A DNA stretch of 6,755 bases from an uncultured Pseudomonadales bacterium. Lineage in GTDB: Bacteria; Pseudomonadota; Gammaproteobacteria; Pseudomonadales; IMCC2047. Positions 1 to 6,633 of the stretch are shown piece by piece. The stretch spans positions 931 through 7,685 of the forward strand of contig CAMYKE010000068.1 in assembly GCA_947258895.1 (NCBI GenBank), in the 5' to 3' direction. Within the stretch, counting starts at the first letter, position 1; every line of letters starts with the position of its first letter. The notes below the pieces were generated by a model. The model made no database searches. It worked only from the letters and a program-made list of their open reading frames with translations, and had not been told where the DNA came from. The translations under genes and the position numbers were made by a program.

Positions 1-2481
1 GCATCACCCCGCGATGGCGCGGAGCCTCGATTTGATATGCTGTTGACGCTGCGTGATGCGGACTTGCAGCAGACTCTGGCGCTGGTGCCGGACCAGAAAG
101 TGGACGAGGGGCTGGTGCGCTGGCTACGCGAGGGTATCCGTGATGGACGCGCCAGTGAGGGAAGCTTTCTGTATAGCGGTGTAACCCGTCCCGGCGAGCC
201 GCCGGAACTGAATAGCATGCAATTACTGCTCGAGGTAGAAGATGTGGAGCTCGCTTTCCAAAGCGATTGGCCGGCCCTGACCGGGCTTGCGGCGGTCGTT
301 GCCGTGAGCCAGGAGTCAGCGAAAATCCATGCCGATACGGGACGCTTGCTGGATCTGGAATTTGATCGGCTGGATGCCAGCTGGCGCAAACAGGACGAGA
401 ACAATGTGGTGAATATCCAGTCGCATGTGCGGGGGTCGGCGGCAGATGGGATACGCCTGCTGACCGATACGCCGATCCGGGAGGCGCTATTCGACCTGAT
501 TGATGATTTTGTCGCAGACGGCGCTATCGAGGCCGATGTCGGGCTGGAAATTCCTCTCGGCGGAGACCAACAACCCCGGGTAGATTTGTCGCTGCGGGCA
601 ACAGAAGTGCAACTGGGCATCCCCTCGCTGGACCTTCAATTTAGCCAAATAGGCGGTCAATTCAGTTACCGGACCGAGTCAGGAATCAATAGCCAGGGCG
701 CCAGCGCGAGCCTGTTTGGCAGACCGGTGGACATAGTTGTCAGCTCAGGTCAGGAATCGCCCGCTGCGGACAGTGGCGATGCCCTGCCGGATACCAGCCG
801 CTACAGCACGAGGATGGTTTTGCGGGGCAGAGTCGGTGTGGACTCCCTCTATGCCTGGCAACCTTTGCCGATACTCTCGCGGTTTTATGGCGAGACAGAC
901 TACGAAGCAGTGCTGGCTGTCCCGGGTTCCGAAACCAGCACACTGACGATTACCAGTGACCTGCAGGGAGTCACATTTGCCGCTCCGGCACCCTTTGGCA
1001 AGGTGGCATCCGAAGCCGCCCCCTTCAGCTATAAGATTGAGCTCGCCGATTTGCAGGTTCACCGCCTGGGTTATGCTGACTTGCTGCAGACCGCGCTGGT
1101 GCTGGAAGACGGCAATTATGACCGTGGGGAAGTGCGGCTAGGTGCGGAGCCGGCAAACTTCGAGGATGTGCCCGGGATCGCCGTGCGGGGTACGCTGGAT
1201 GAACTCAGGATATTGGATTGGTGGGACTTTTTTGACCAGCTGGATGGCGCCGCCAGCGGCTCTGCCGATGCACGTGCAGCGGCTGCGCCTGCAACGGAAG
1301 AGCCTTCTGCTCCAGCACCCGACTCGATAGTGGCGCGGCTGAAGGAGATCGAGATTACCGTGAAGAAATTTAATTTCGGTGAGCAGCGCATCGAAAACCT
1401 GATTCTGCAGATGGAACGGATCAAGCAGGATTGGTGGGCACAACTGGAAAATGAAACCCTGAAGGGGCGGCTACGGTTTTTTGAAGACGCAAGTAAGCCG
1501 GCGATCGTGGAACTTGAATACCTGCGGTTGCCGGAGGGAGAGGCGGATTCACAGGACGAGGATGCGTTTATCGATATCGTGCCACAGGATCTACCCGCGT
1601 TTAATTTCTCTTGCGATGACATCCAACTCGGCACGGATAACTTCGGCAAGTGGATCTTTCATTACCGCCCAACGCCGACGGGTGCCCGCGTGGAGCAATT
1701 GGTAGCCGAAGTCAAGGGGCTACAACTGGACGGCGCGCTGGTATGGAACTATGTCGGCGGCCAGCACAGCTCGGCGTTCGAGGGCGTTGCATTCAGCAAG
1801 AACCTCGATGAAATGTCGACCGCCTGGGGCTACCCGAATTCGATCAAGGGCAAGCATCTCGATATGCGCGCCGACCTGAGCTGGCCCGGATCACCGGTTT
1901 GGGTCGCACCGGAGCGCGTCAGTGGTGCACTTACCCTGTCCGCCAAGGATGGCCGTTTTGCTGACCTGGAGTCAATGCCGGAAGTGCTGAAACTGTTTGC
2001 CATTTTTAATGCCAGTTCCGTGGTACGGCGCCTGCGCCTGGATTTTTCCGATATCACGAAAAGCGGCTATAGCTTCGACACCATAAATGCCGACCTGATC
2101 TTTTCCGAAGGCGAGGTTACAACCCAAAAATCCCTGATCATCAATGGACCATCGGCCAAGTTCAAACTGGACGGCACGACCGACCTGATCAACGAGCAAT
2201 TCGACCAGAAGCTGGTTGTCGTGTTGCCATTGAGCGAGAATATCCCGCTTGCCGCGACCGTCCTTGGCGCCCCACAGGTGGGCATCCCGTTGTGGCTGCT
2301 GAACAAGGCATTTGGTAACATGTTCGATGACTTCCAGAGCGTCGAGTACCGGGTGACCGGGCCTATCGCCGACCCGTTGATCGAAACGACCACCGGTTAC
2401 AAGAAGCGAATGAAGACAATCGATGCGGCTGCGCAGCCCGCAGGCGAACCTGTCGCCCCGGCGACGACGGGAGCCAGATAA
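1..2481 (+). CDS. yhdP: YhdP-family AsmA-like envelope protein, 3' part (5' end outside window)
   Basis: The reading frame is already open at base 1, so the ATG at 37 is most likely internal. 826 residues are visible; family members run to roughly 1,270, so about the first third, including the N-terminal membrane anchor, is missing. The best match is the C-terminal block at visible residues about 605-800. It contains IFNASSVVRRLRLDFSDI, then a beta-rich stretch with INGPSAKFKLDGTTDL, and ends in VEYRVTGPIADPLIE, the typical end of YhdP-type AsmA_2 regions. Earlier residues are long alternating beta strands, as expected of a groove-shaped lipid-transfer protein. An Ala/Pro/Ser-rich linker lies at residues about 414-441 and a second Ala/Pro-rich tail follows the last domain. 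In E. coli, YhdP acts with TamB and YdbH in phospholipid movement between inner and outer membranes; the same role here is inferred by homology. The hydrolase gene follows 45 bp later on the same strand. Confidence 0.9.
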   Translation, partial: ASPRDGAEPRFDMLLTLRDADLQQTLALVPDQKVDEGLVRWLREGIRDGRASEGSFLYSGVTRPGEPPELNSMQLLLEVEDVELAFQSDWPALTGLAAVVAVSQESAKIHADTGRLLDLEFDRLDASWRKQDENNVVNIQSHVRGSAADGIRLLTDTPIREALFDLIDDFVADGAIEADVGLEIPLGGDQQPRVDLSLRATEVQLGIPSLDLQFSQIGGQFSYRTESGINSQGASASLFGRPVDIVVSSGQESPAADSGDALPDTSRYSTRMVLRGRVGVDSLYAWQPLPILSRFYGETDYEAVLAVPGSETSTLTITSDLQGVTFAAPAPFGKVASEAAPFSYKIELADLQVHRLGYADLLQTALVLEDGNYDRGEVRLGAEPANFEDVPGIAVRGTLDELRILDWWDFFDQLDGAASGSADARAAAAPATEEPSAPAPDSIVARLKEIEITVKKFNFGEQRIENLILQMERIKQDWWAQLENETLKGRLRFFEDASKPAIVELEYLRLPEGEADSQDEDAFIDIVPQDLPAFNFSCDDIQLGTDNFGKWIFHYRPTPTGARVEQLVAEVKGLQLDGALVWNYVGGQHSSAFEGVAFSKNLDEMSTAWGYPNSIKGKHLDMRADLSWPGSPVWVAPERVSGALTLSAKDGRFADLESMPEVLKLFAIFNASSVVRRLRLDFSDITKSGYSFDTINADLIFSEGEVTTQKSLIINGPSAKFKLDGTTDLINEQFDQKLVVVLPLSENIPLAATVLGAPQVGIPLWLLNKAFGNMFDDFQSVEYRVTGPIADPLIETTTGYKKRMKTIDAAAQPAGEPVAPATTGAR

Positions 2482-2508
2482 TTTTGAGCTGCATTATCAC
2501 GGGTTGAC

Positions 2509-2522
2509 GAATCCGGGGATTC
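2509..2522 (+). repeat. Short perfect inverted repeat over the hydrolase ribosome-binding site
   Basis: GAATCC and GGATTC flank a GG centre, giving a 14-bp perfect dyad that ends four bases before the ATG at 2527. The likely Shine-Dalgarno GGGGA (2515-2519) lies inside it. In RNA it could form a five-pair stem with a CGGG loop that partly hides the ribosome-binding site. It could equally be chance or a small protein-binding dyad. It is too short to serve as a terminator and has no T-run. Confidence 0.3.
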
Positions 2523-2526
2523 CGTT

Positions 2527-3351
2527 ATGACCAGAGTGGCCGCACTGCAGATGGTGAGTAGCGCCGATGTGGCGGCAAACCTCAAGATAGCCCGACGCCT
2601 TGCCGAGCGCGCTGCAGCGGATGGGGCCAGGCTTGTTCTGCTACCGGAAAACTTTGCTTTGCTGTCGACGCGTGCGTTGTATGCCGCTGGCGTTGCCGAG
2701 CGCACCGCGCAAGGGCCAATGCGCAGTTTCTCCAGCCAGCTCGCCAGCGAACTGGGCCTGTGGGTGATCGCCGGAAGTATTCCCGTTGCGATGCGCCCGG
2801 ATGGAGCGCTGCTCGACAAGCGGGTACGGGCAGTCTGTTTTGCCTATGACGAGCGCGGCGTCGAGGTGGCGCGTTACGACAAGGTGCACCTATTCGATGT
2901 CGATGTTGACGATCAATATGGACGCTATCGGGAGTCGGACGTGATCGAACCGGGAGCCGAGGTTTGTGTTGTTGATACGCCCTGCGGCCGGATCGGTTTG
3001 AGCATCTGCTATGATCTGCGCTTCCCCGAGCTATATCGTGCCCTGCTCGATCGGGGCGCGGAAGTTTTTGTGGTACCGTCCGCATTTACCGCCGCAACCG
3101 GCGCGGTGCACTGGCAGGCTTTGTTGCGCGCGCGGGCGATTGAAAACCTGTGCTATGTGGTTGCGGCGGACCAGGGTGGCGTGCATTCGGCGACGCGGGT
3201 AAGCTGGGGACACAGTATGATTATCGATCCATGGGGCAAGGTCGTCGCCGAGCATCCGCAGGGTGAAGCAGTAGTGGCGGCGGATGTTGACCTGGAGTAT
3301 CTACACAAGCTGCGGCGCCAGATGCCGGTAGCATCCCACCGCCGGTTGTAA
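2527..3351 (+). CDS. Carbon-nitrogen hydrolase, Nit/deaminated glutathione amidase type
   Basis: A complete 274-residue protein of the nitrilase superfamily. The catalytic triad is readable: Glu41 in LLPENFAL, Lys119 in YDKVHLFDVDV, and Cys161 in GLSICYDLRFPELYR. The later blocks HWQALLRARAIEN (about 195-207) and WGHSMIIDPWG (about 227-237) are typical of the Nit1/Nit2/YbeM branch. Members of that branch hydrolyse the amide of deaminated glutathione, a side product of transaminases, in the cytoplasm. An omega-amidase activity on related keto-acid amides is the main alternative; motifs alone cannot separate the two. The ATG at 2527 is preceded by GGGGA at 7-bp spacing, and the protein starts with the usual short beta strand (VAALQM), which supports this start. 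It lies 45 bp after yhdP with no visible terminator, so co-transcription is likely. Its 3' end faces yjgA across 34 bp. Confidence 0.9.
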   Translation: MTRVAALQMVSSADVAANLKIARRLAERAAADGARLVLLPENFALLSTRALYAAGVAERTAQGPMRSFSSQLASELGLWVIAGSIPVAMRPDGALLDKRVRAVCFAYDERGVEVARYDKVHLFDVDVDDQYGRYRESDVIEPGAEVCVVDTPCGRIGLSICYDLRFPELYRALLDRGAEVFVVPSAFTAATGAVHWQALLRARAIENLCYVVAADQGGVHSATRVSWGHSMIIDPWGKVVAEHPQGEAVVAADVDLEYLHKLRRQMPVASHRRL

Positions 3352-3385
3352 TGCTGTCGACCAGAGGTACCGTCCTGGCGGCGGC

Positions 3386-3901
3386 TCATTCCCGCTCGTC
3401 TTCCAGTAATTCCCTGATATAGCGAAATAATTTTCGTGCAGCCCCACCGTCGGCCGGTTTCTCGCTGGCGCGACCGGCCTTGCGAACCAATTGGCGCAGG
3501 TGCTGGATATCAGCATCAGGATGCGCACTCACGAATTCGGTCAGCGCCGTATCATCCGTCAGCAGCCGCTCGCGCCACACCTCGATCGTATGAAAATGCT
3601 GCACGTGTTCCGCATGGCTTGCGTCGAAGCGATGCAATGCCCGGGTGATCGCGGTTGCATCGGCATCGCGCATCAGGCGGCCGATATGTTGCAGCTGGCG
3701 CCGACCTGCTTCGCGCTTGTTAAAACGCTGGTAATGCCGAATTGCGTCTAGCAACGGGTCAGGCAGCGGTATCTGCTCGAGTTGCGCGGAATTCAGTTCG
3801 GTCAGCCGCCTGCCCAGCTGCTGCAATGCCTCCATCTCCCGTTTCCGTTGGGATTTGCTTTTTGCTTCCGGTGCAGCGCCCGCGTTATCCAGGTCGGTCA
3901 T
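3386..3901 (-). CDS. yjgA: DarP/YjgA ribosome-associated protein (DUF615)
   Basis: A complete 171-residue, highly charged, mostly helical protein. Family hallmarks in order: the basic KSKSQRKREMEALQQLG segment (about 14-30), EAGRRQLQHIGRLMR (about 64-78), HFHTIEVWRERLL (about 102-114), HPDADIQHLRQLVRKA (about 127-142) and the C-terminal KLFRYIRELLE (about 157-167). E. coli DarP (YjgA, 183 residues) binds late 50S precursors and helps 50S subunit assembly; the same cytoplasmic role is inferred here. The ATG at 3901 has no good Shine-Dalgarno, only an A-rich stretch. It is kept because family members have a short variable N-terminus before the KSKS block, while the next Met (residue 23) would remove that conserved block. 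It lies 37 bp after mgtE on the same strand and may be read through from it. It converges with the hydrolase gene, with no clear terminator between them. Confidence 0.9.
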   Translation of the reverse strand: MTDLDNAGAAPEAKSKSQRKREMEALQQLGRRLTELNSAQLEQIPLPDPLLDAIRHYQRFNKREAGRRQLQHIGRLMRDADATAITRALHRFDASHAEHVQHFHTIEVWRERLLTDDTALTEFVSAHPDADIQHLRQLVRKAGRASEKPADGGAARKLFRYIRELLEDERE

Positions 3902-3938
3902 TGCTTTTTGTCACAGGGGGCGCGGGGCTGCATGGTGA

Positions 3939-5297
3939 TCAGGCGTAAAATACAGTGGCCAGGCCGAGAAAGGACATGAAGCCGACCACATCGGTTATCG
4001 TGGTTAGCAATACCCCCCCCGCGACGGCGGGATCGATATTGAAGCGCCGCAGCAACTGTGGCAGGGTGGCTCCGGCGAGGGCGGCGACGATCAGGTTGAT
4101 CATCACCGCGAGCGAAATGACAATACCTATGGTGGGGTCTTTGAACCACCACATGGCAATCGCCGCCACCACTGTGGCCCATAAAACGCCATTGAACACG
4201 CCCATGATGATTTCGCGACGCAGCAGCCAGTTGGCATTGGGGCCGTCGACATGGCCCAGCGCGATGGCGCGGATCAACAAGGTAAGGGTTTGGCTGCCGG
4301 CAACACCGCCCATGCTGGCAACGATTGGCATCAGGATGGCCAGCGCTACGACTTTTTCGATAGTCTGTTCGAACAGGCCAATGACGTAGGAGGCCATCAG
4401 GGCAGTCAGCAGATTGATAAACAGCCAGATGGTACGCCTTTTGGACGCTTTCAGTGCCGGGGCGAACGTATCCTCGTCCTCATCCAGGCCGGCCATGCCC
4501 ATGAAGGTGTGGTCTGCACCATCGTGGATTACGTCTACCACGTCATCGATGGTAATCCGGCCCAATATTTTGCCCTCTTCACTGATGACGGGTGCGGATA
4601 TCAGGTCATGACGCTCGAACAACTGGGCGACTTCCAGCTCACTCATGTCGGCGCGAATGGTGATTACATCCGTATCCATGACTTCGCGGACTGTGGCAGC
4701 GGGGTCGCTGACCAGAATCTTGTTGATTTCCAGCAGGCCCACCATTTCGTCGTCTCGGTCGACCACCGGGAGATTGTCGGTCATGGCGGGCAACTTTGAG
4801 TGCATCCGCAGGTAGCGCAGCACCACGTCCACCGTAATATCGGCACGCACCGTAATGGTGTCGATGTCCATCAGGCCGCCGGCGGTATCCTCGGGGTAGG
4901 ACAGCACTGACTCGACACGCTGGCGATCCTGGCTGTCCATGGACCGCAATACTTCCTGGATAACCTGGTCCGGAAGCTGCTGCAGCAGGTCCGCGATGTC
5001 ATCCGTATCCAGACCTGAAGTAAGGTCCAGTAGTTCCTGCGGCTCCAGGCGGCTGATAATTTCCCCGCCGACTTCTTCGCTGAGGTACTGCAGGATATCG
5101 CCGCCGGTCTCCTTATCTATCAGGTTCCACAGGATGTCCCTGACTTTCGGGGGGGAAGACTCGAGCAGGTGGGCTGCATCGGCGGGTGGCAGGCTTTGAT
5201 TGAGGATCCTGCGAACCAGGATAAAAGCACCGCTGTTCAATGCCTCATTCAGGTCGAGAAGCTGTTGCTGCGTCGTTTGGCTATCTCGATGGGGCAT
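3939..5297 (-). CDS. mgtE: MgtE magnesium transporter
   Basis: A complete 452-residue protein with the full MgtE layout: an acidic N domain (about 1-138); two CBS domains (about 139-200, starting DTAGGLMDIDTITV, and about 203-262, VREVMDTDVITI to ITIDDVVDVI); an acidic plug/connecting segment with DEDED (272-276); and five membrane helices (roughly 288-308, 314-342, 362-383, 387-411 and 424-450). Family signatures are present: PIVASMGGVAGSQTLTLLIRA in TM2 (324-344) and IDPAVAGGVLLTTITDVVG in TM5 (421-439). Asp436 is the likely match to the pore Asp that selects Mg2+. MgtE is an inner-membrane, homodimeric Mg2+ channel closed by Mg2+ bound between its cytosolic domains; that is family knowledge. 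The ATG has GGAG six bases upstream and its own promoter candidate. The UTR implied by that promoter, about 33 nt, is too short for an M-box riboswitch, so gating probably dominates control. A run of eight G bases lies in the TM5 coding region. Confidence 0.96.
   Translation of the reverse strand: MPHRDSQTTQQQLLDLNEALNSGAFILVRRILNQSLPPADAAHLLESSPPKVRDILWNLIDKETGGDILQYLSEEVGGEIISRLEPQELLDLTSGLDTDDIADLLQQLPDQVIQEVLRSMDSQDRQRVESVLSYPEDTAGGLMDIDTITVRADITVDVVLRYLRMHSKLPAMTDNLPVVDRDDEMVGLLEINKILVSDPAATVREVMDTDVITIRADMSELEVAQLFERHDLISAPVISEEGKILGRITIDDVVDVIHDGADHTFMGMAGLDEDEDTFAPALKASKRRTIWLFINLLTALMASYVIGLFEQTIEKVVALAILMPIVASMGGVAGSQTLTLLIRAIALGHVDGPNANWLLRREIIMGVFNGVLWATVVAAIAMWWFKDPTIGIVISLAVMINLIVAALAGATLPQLLRRFNIDPAVAGGVLLTTITDVVGFMSFLGLATVFYA
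4013..4020 (-). repeat. Eight-base homopolymer run inside mgtE
   Basis: Eight consecutive C on the plus strand read as G on the coding strand. They fall across the Ala426-Gly427-Gly428-Val429 codons at the start of the last membrane helix, upstream of the conserved Asp436. A slip of one base here would remove the pore helix end. The gene is in frame as given. Confidence 0.8.
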
Positions 5298-5303
5298 GAA
5301 GTG

Positions 5304-5307
5304 CTCC
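5304..5307 (-). promoter_or_regulatory. Ribosome-binding site of mgtE
   Basis: GGAG on the minus strand, six bases before the ATG at 5297. It fixes the mgtE start. No upstream in-frame start is better placed. Confidence 0.7.
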
Positions 5308-5336
5308 AGTGCCTGGCTTGGGTTGAGGTCCGCGAT

Positions 5337-5365
5337 ATTGTAAAGGTCGGCGCGCTAGCCGGCAA
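5337..5365 (-). promoter_or_regulatory. Sigma70-type promoter candidate for mgtE(-yjgA)
   Basis: On the minus strand, TTGCCG (5360-5365, -35-like) and TACAAT (5337-5342, -10-like) are separated by exactly 17 bp. The -10 box has five of six consensus bases and the -35 four of six. Transcription would begin near 5330, giving a leader of about 33 nt before the mgtE ATG. The position in the only sizeable intergenic gap of the window, between ptsO and mgtE, supports a real promoter. It suggests mgtE (and perhaps yjgA) can be transcribed independently of the ptsN-rapZ-ptsO unit. Confidence 0.55.
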
Positions 5366-5446
5366 ATCCTGCTGGCCTGATTTGGTGGATTGGTGCGCGT
5401 TGATTGATTCCCCGCGACGCCTGCGGATGGTGGGCGGGGCTGGTGA

Positions 5447-5716
5447 CTACTCCGGTTCGTCGAAGCGGTTGGCAATCAGAGTGGTAACGGCTGCGAATGC
5501 TTCCTCTTCGTCCGTGCCCTGCGCCGTCAATTGCAGGCGGCTACCGCAACTTGCGGCCAACATCATGACCGACATGATGCTCTTGGCGTTGACCATGCGG
5601 CAGTCGTTCCCAATCATTATTTCGCTTTCAAAGGCGGTCGCAGTATTAACCAGTTTAGCGGCCGCGCGCGCATGGATGCCGAGCCGATTGATGATGTCAA
5701 TCTTGCCTTCACGCAC
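5447..5716 (-). CDS. ptsO: NPr, HPr-like phosphocarrier of the nitrogen PTS
   Basis: A complete 89-residue HPr-fold protein. The phosphorylated histidine is His15 in NRLGIHARAAAKLV, and the second family block VNAKSIMSVMMLAA covers residues 42-55, with Ser46 at the position of the regulatory serine in HPr. In PTS-Ntr, NPr takes phosphate from EINtr (PtsP) and passes it to EIIANtr (PtsN); it does not normally serve sugar transport. The Ala-rich HARAAAKL form and the ptsN-rapZ context favour NPr over sugar HPr. Translation most likely starts at GTG 5716, because there is no in-frame ATG between the rapZ stop and this codon. An AAGAGG lies 12 bases upstream (5729-5734), longer than ideal spacing. 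It starts 26 bp after rapZ, so it is very probably in one operon with ptsN and rapZ. Confidence 0.93.
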   Translation of the reverse strand: MREGKIDIINRLGIHARAAAKLVNTATAFESEIMIGNDCRMVNAKSIMSVMMLAASCGSRLQLTAQGTDEEEAFAAVTTLIANRFDEPE

Positions 5717-5742
5717 CTCGCCCGGCAGCCTCTTGTATGTCT

Positions 5743-6633
5743 TTAAACGAGTTCACGATGCCTGACCTGGACATTGCCGAGTTTGGAGATGAAATGGCGC
5801 GAGAGCCGTTCGGCGAGGTAAACCGAGCGGTGCTGCCCGCCGGTACAACCGATCGCCACGGTCACGTAGCTGCGATTATTGGCTTCAAATTGGGGTAACC
5901 ATTTTTCCAGGTACCGAGCTATATCGCCGAACATTTCCTCCACGAGAGGCTCGTCCTGCAGAAACTCGACTATTTTCTGGTCCTGGCCGGTATATTCCCT
6001 CAAAACCGGCTCCCAGTAGGGGTTCGGCAGGCAGCGAACGTCGAATACGATATCGGCATCAGAGGGCACGCCACGCTTGAAGCCGAAGGATTCAAACAGT
6101 AGCGCCAGGGTAGCGCTGGTTTGGCGCGCTACTTGCTGCTTCACGATATCCCTGAGCTGATGCAGTGTAAGCTTGCTGGTGTCGAGTTTCAGGTCGGCAA
6201 CGGACGCAATCGAATCGAGCAACTCGCTCTCGATGGAAATGGCTTCCTCCAGCGACGTTTCCGGGTTGCTCAAGGGATGTTTGCGACGGGTGGAACTAAA
6301 GCGGGAAAGGATGATCTGGTCTTCGGCATCAAGATACGCGACCGTATATTCGACGCTCATCTCACGCAGCGTATTCAGTGTGTCCGAAAACCGCACCAAA
6401 TTACGGGGCACATTGCGGGCGTCGATACTGACGGCGATCCTGTCCCGCTGGGCAGGGCGTTCGACCGCCACGGCGTTCATCAAATCCGGCAGCAAGCCAG
6501 CCGGCAGGTTATCAATGCAATAGTAACCAAGGTCTTCCAGGACGTGCAGGGCGGTGCTCTTGCCCGACCCGGAACGGCCACTGATGATTACCAGCTTCAT
6601 GCGTGGCAGTTCATTGGGGCCGGCGCTCTCCAT
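5743..6633 (-). CDS. rapZ: RapZ, RNase adapter / P-loop nucleotide-binding protein
   Basis: 296 residues from the ATG at 6633. Walker A GRSGSGKS is at 19-26, followed by the family blocks LEDLGYYCIDNLPAGLLPDL (about 32-51), RFSSTRRKHPL (111-121), LFESFGFKRGVP (179-190), ADIVFDVRCLPNPYW (193-207) and the C-terminal VAIGCTGGQHRSVYLAERL (259-277). In E. coli RapZ senses glucosamine-6-phosphate and guides RNase E to the sRNA GlmZ, controlling glmS; the C-terminal domain does the sensing and RNA binding. The protein here ends VRHRELV and lacks the Lys/Arg-rich tail after the RHR motif that I recall for E. coli. The chosen ATG overlaps the ptsN stop (TGATG) and has GAGAG nine bases upstream. The internal Met12 (ATG 6598-6600) would give 285 residues, closer to the usual 284, but has no visible ribosome-binding site. 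Confidence 0.95.
   Translation of the reverse strand: MESAGPNELPRMKLVIISGRSGSGKSTALHVLEDLGYYCIDNLPAGLLPDLMNAVAVERPAQRDRIAVSIDARNVPRNLVRFSDTLNTLREMSVEYTVAYLDAEDQIILSRFSSTRRKHPLSNPETSLEEAISIESELLDSIASVADLKLDTSKLTLHQLRDIVKQQVARQTSATLALLFESFGFKRGVPSDADIVFDVRCLPNPYWEPVLREYTGQDQKIVEFLQDEPLVEEMFGDIARYLEKWLPQFEANNRSYVTVAIGCTGGQHRSVYLAERLSRHFISKLGNVQVRHRELV

Noticed and set aside
1116..1649. 177-codon open frame on the minus strand within yhdP
   Set aside because: It lies wholly antisense to a clear YhdP reading frame, has a low-complexity Ser/Arg/Ala-rich translation, and shows no recognisable motif.
2582..3085. 167-codon open frame on the minus strand within the hydrolase gene
   Set aside because: The translation is Arg-rich and without motifs. 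The plus strand carries a complete catalytic triad, so this is a shadow.
3352..3385. Possible bidirectional terminator between the convergent hydrolase and yjgA genes
   Set aside because: CCAG and CTGG around a GGTACC give only a weak four-pair stem with no T-tract, so nothing convincing is visible in this gap.
4251..4799. 182-codon open frame on the plus strand within mgtE
   Set aside because: It is antisense to the conserved MgtE CBS and membrane regions, and its translation has no family features.
5410..5439. Possible terminator after ptsO: CCCCGC paired with GCGGGG, six pairs, 18-nt loop
   Set aside because: The stem is short, the loop is long and there is no T-run on either strand, so factor-independent termination is unlikely.
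5298..5446. Mg2+ riboswitch upstream of mgtE
   Set aside because: The gap is only 149 bp and the predicted leader about 33 nt. I saw no M-box-like multi-helix arrangement.
5169..5765. 198-codon open frame on the plus strand spanning mgtE start, the intergenic gap and ptsO
   Set aside because: It crosses two genes and the promoter gap in antisense. No domain is visible and it is explained as a shadow of the real minus-strand genes.
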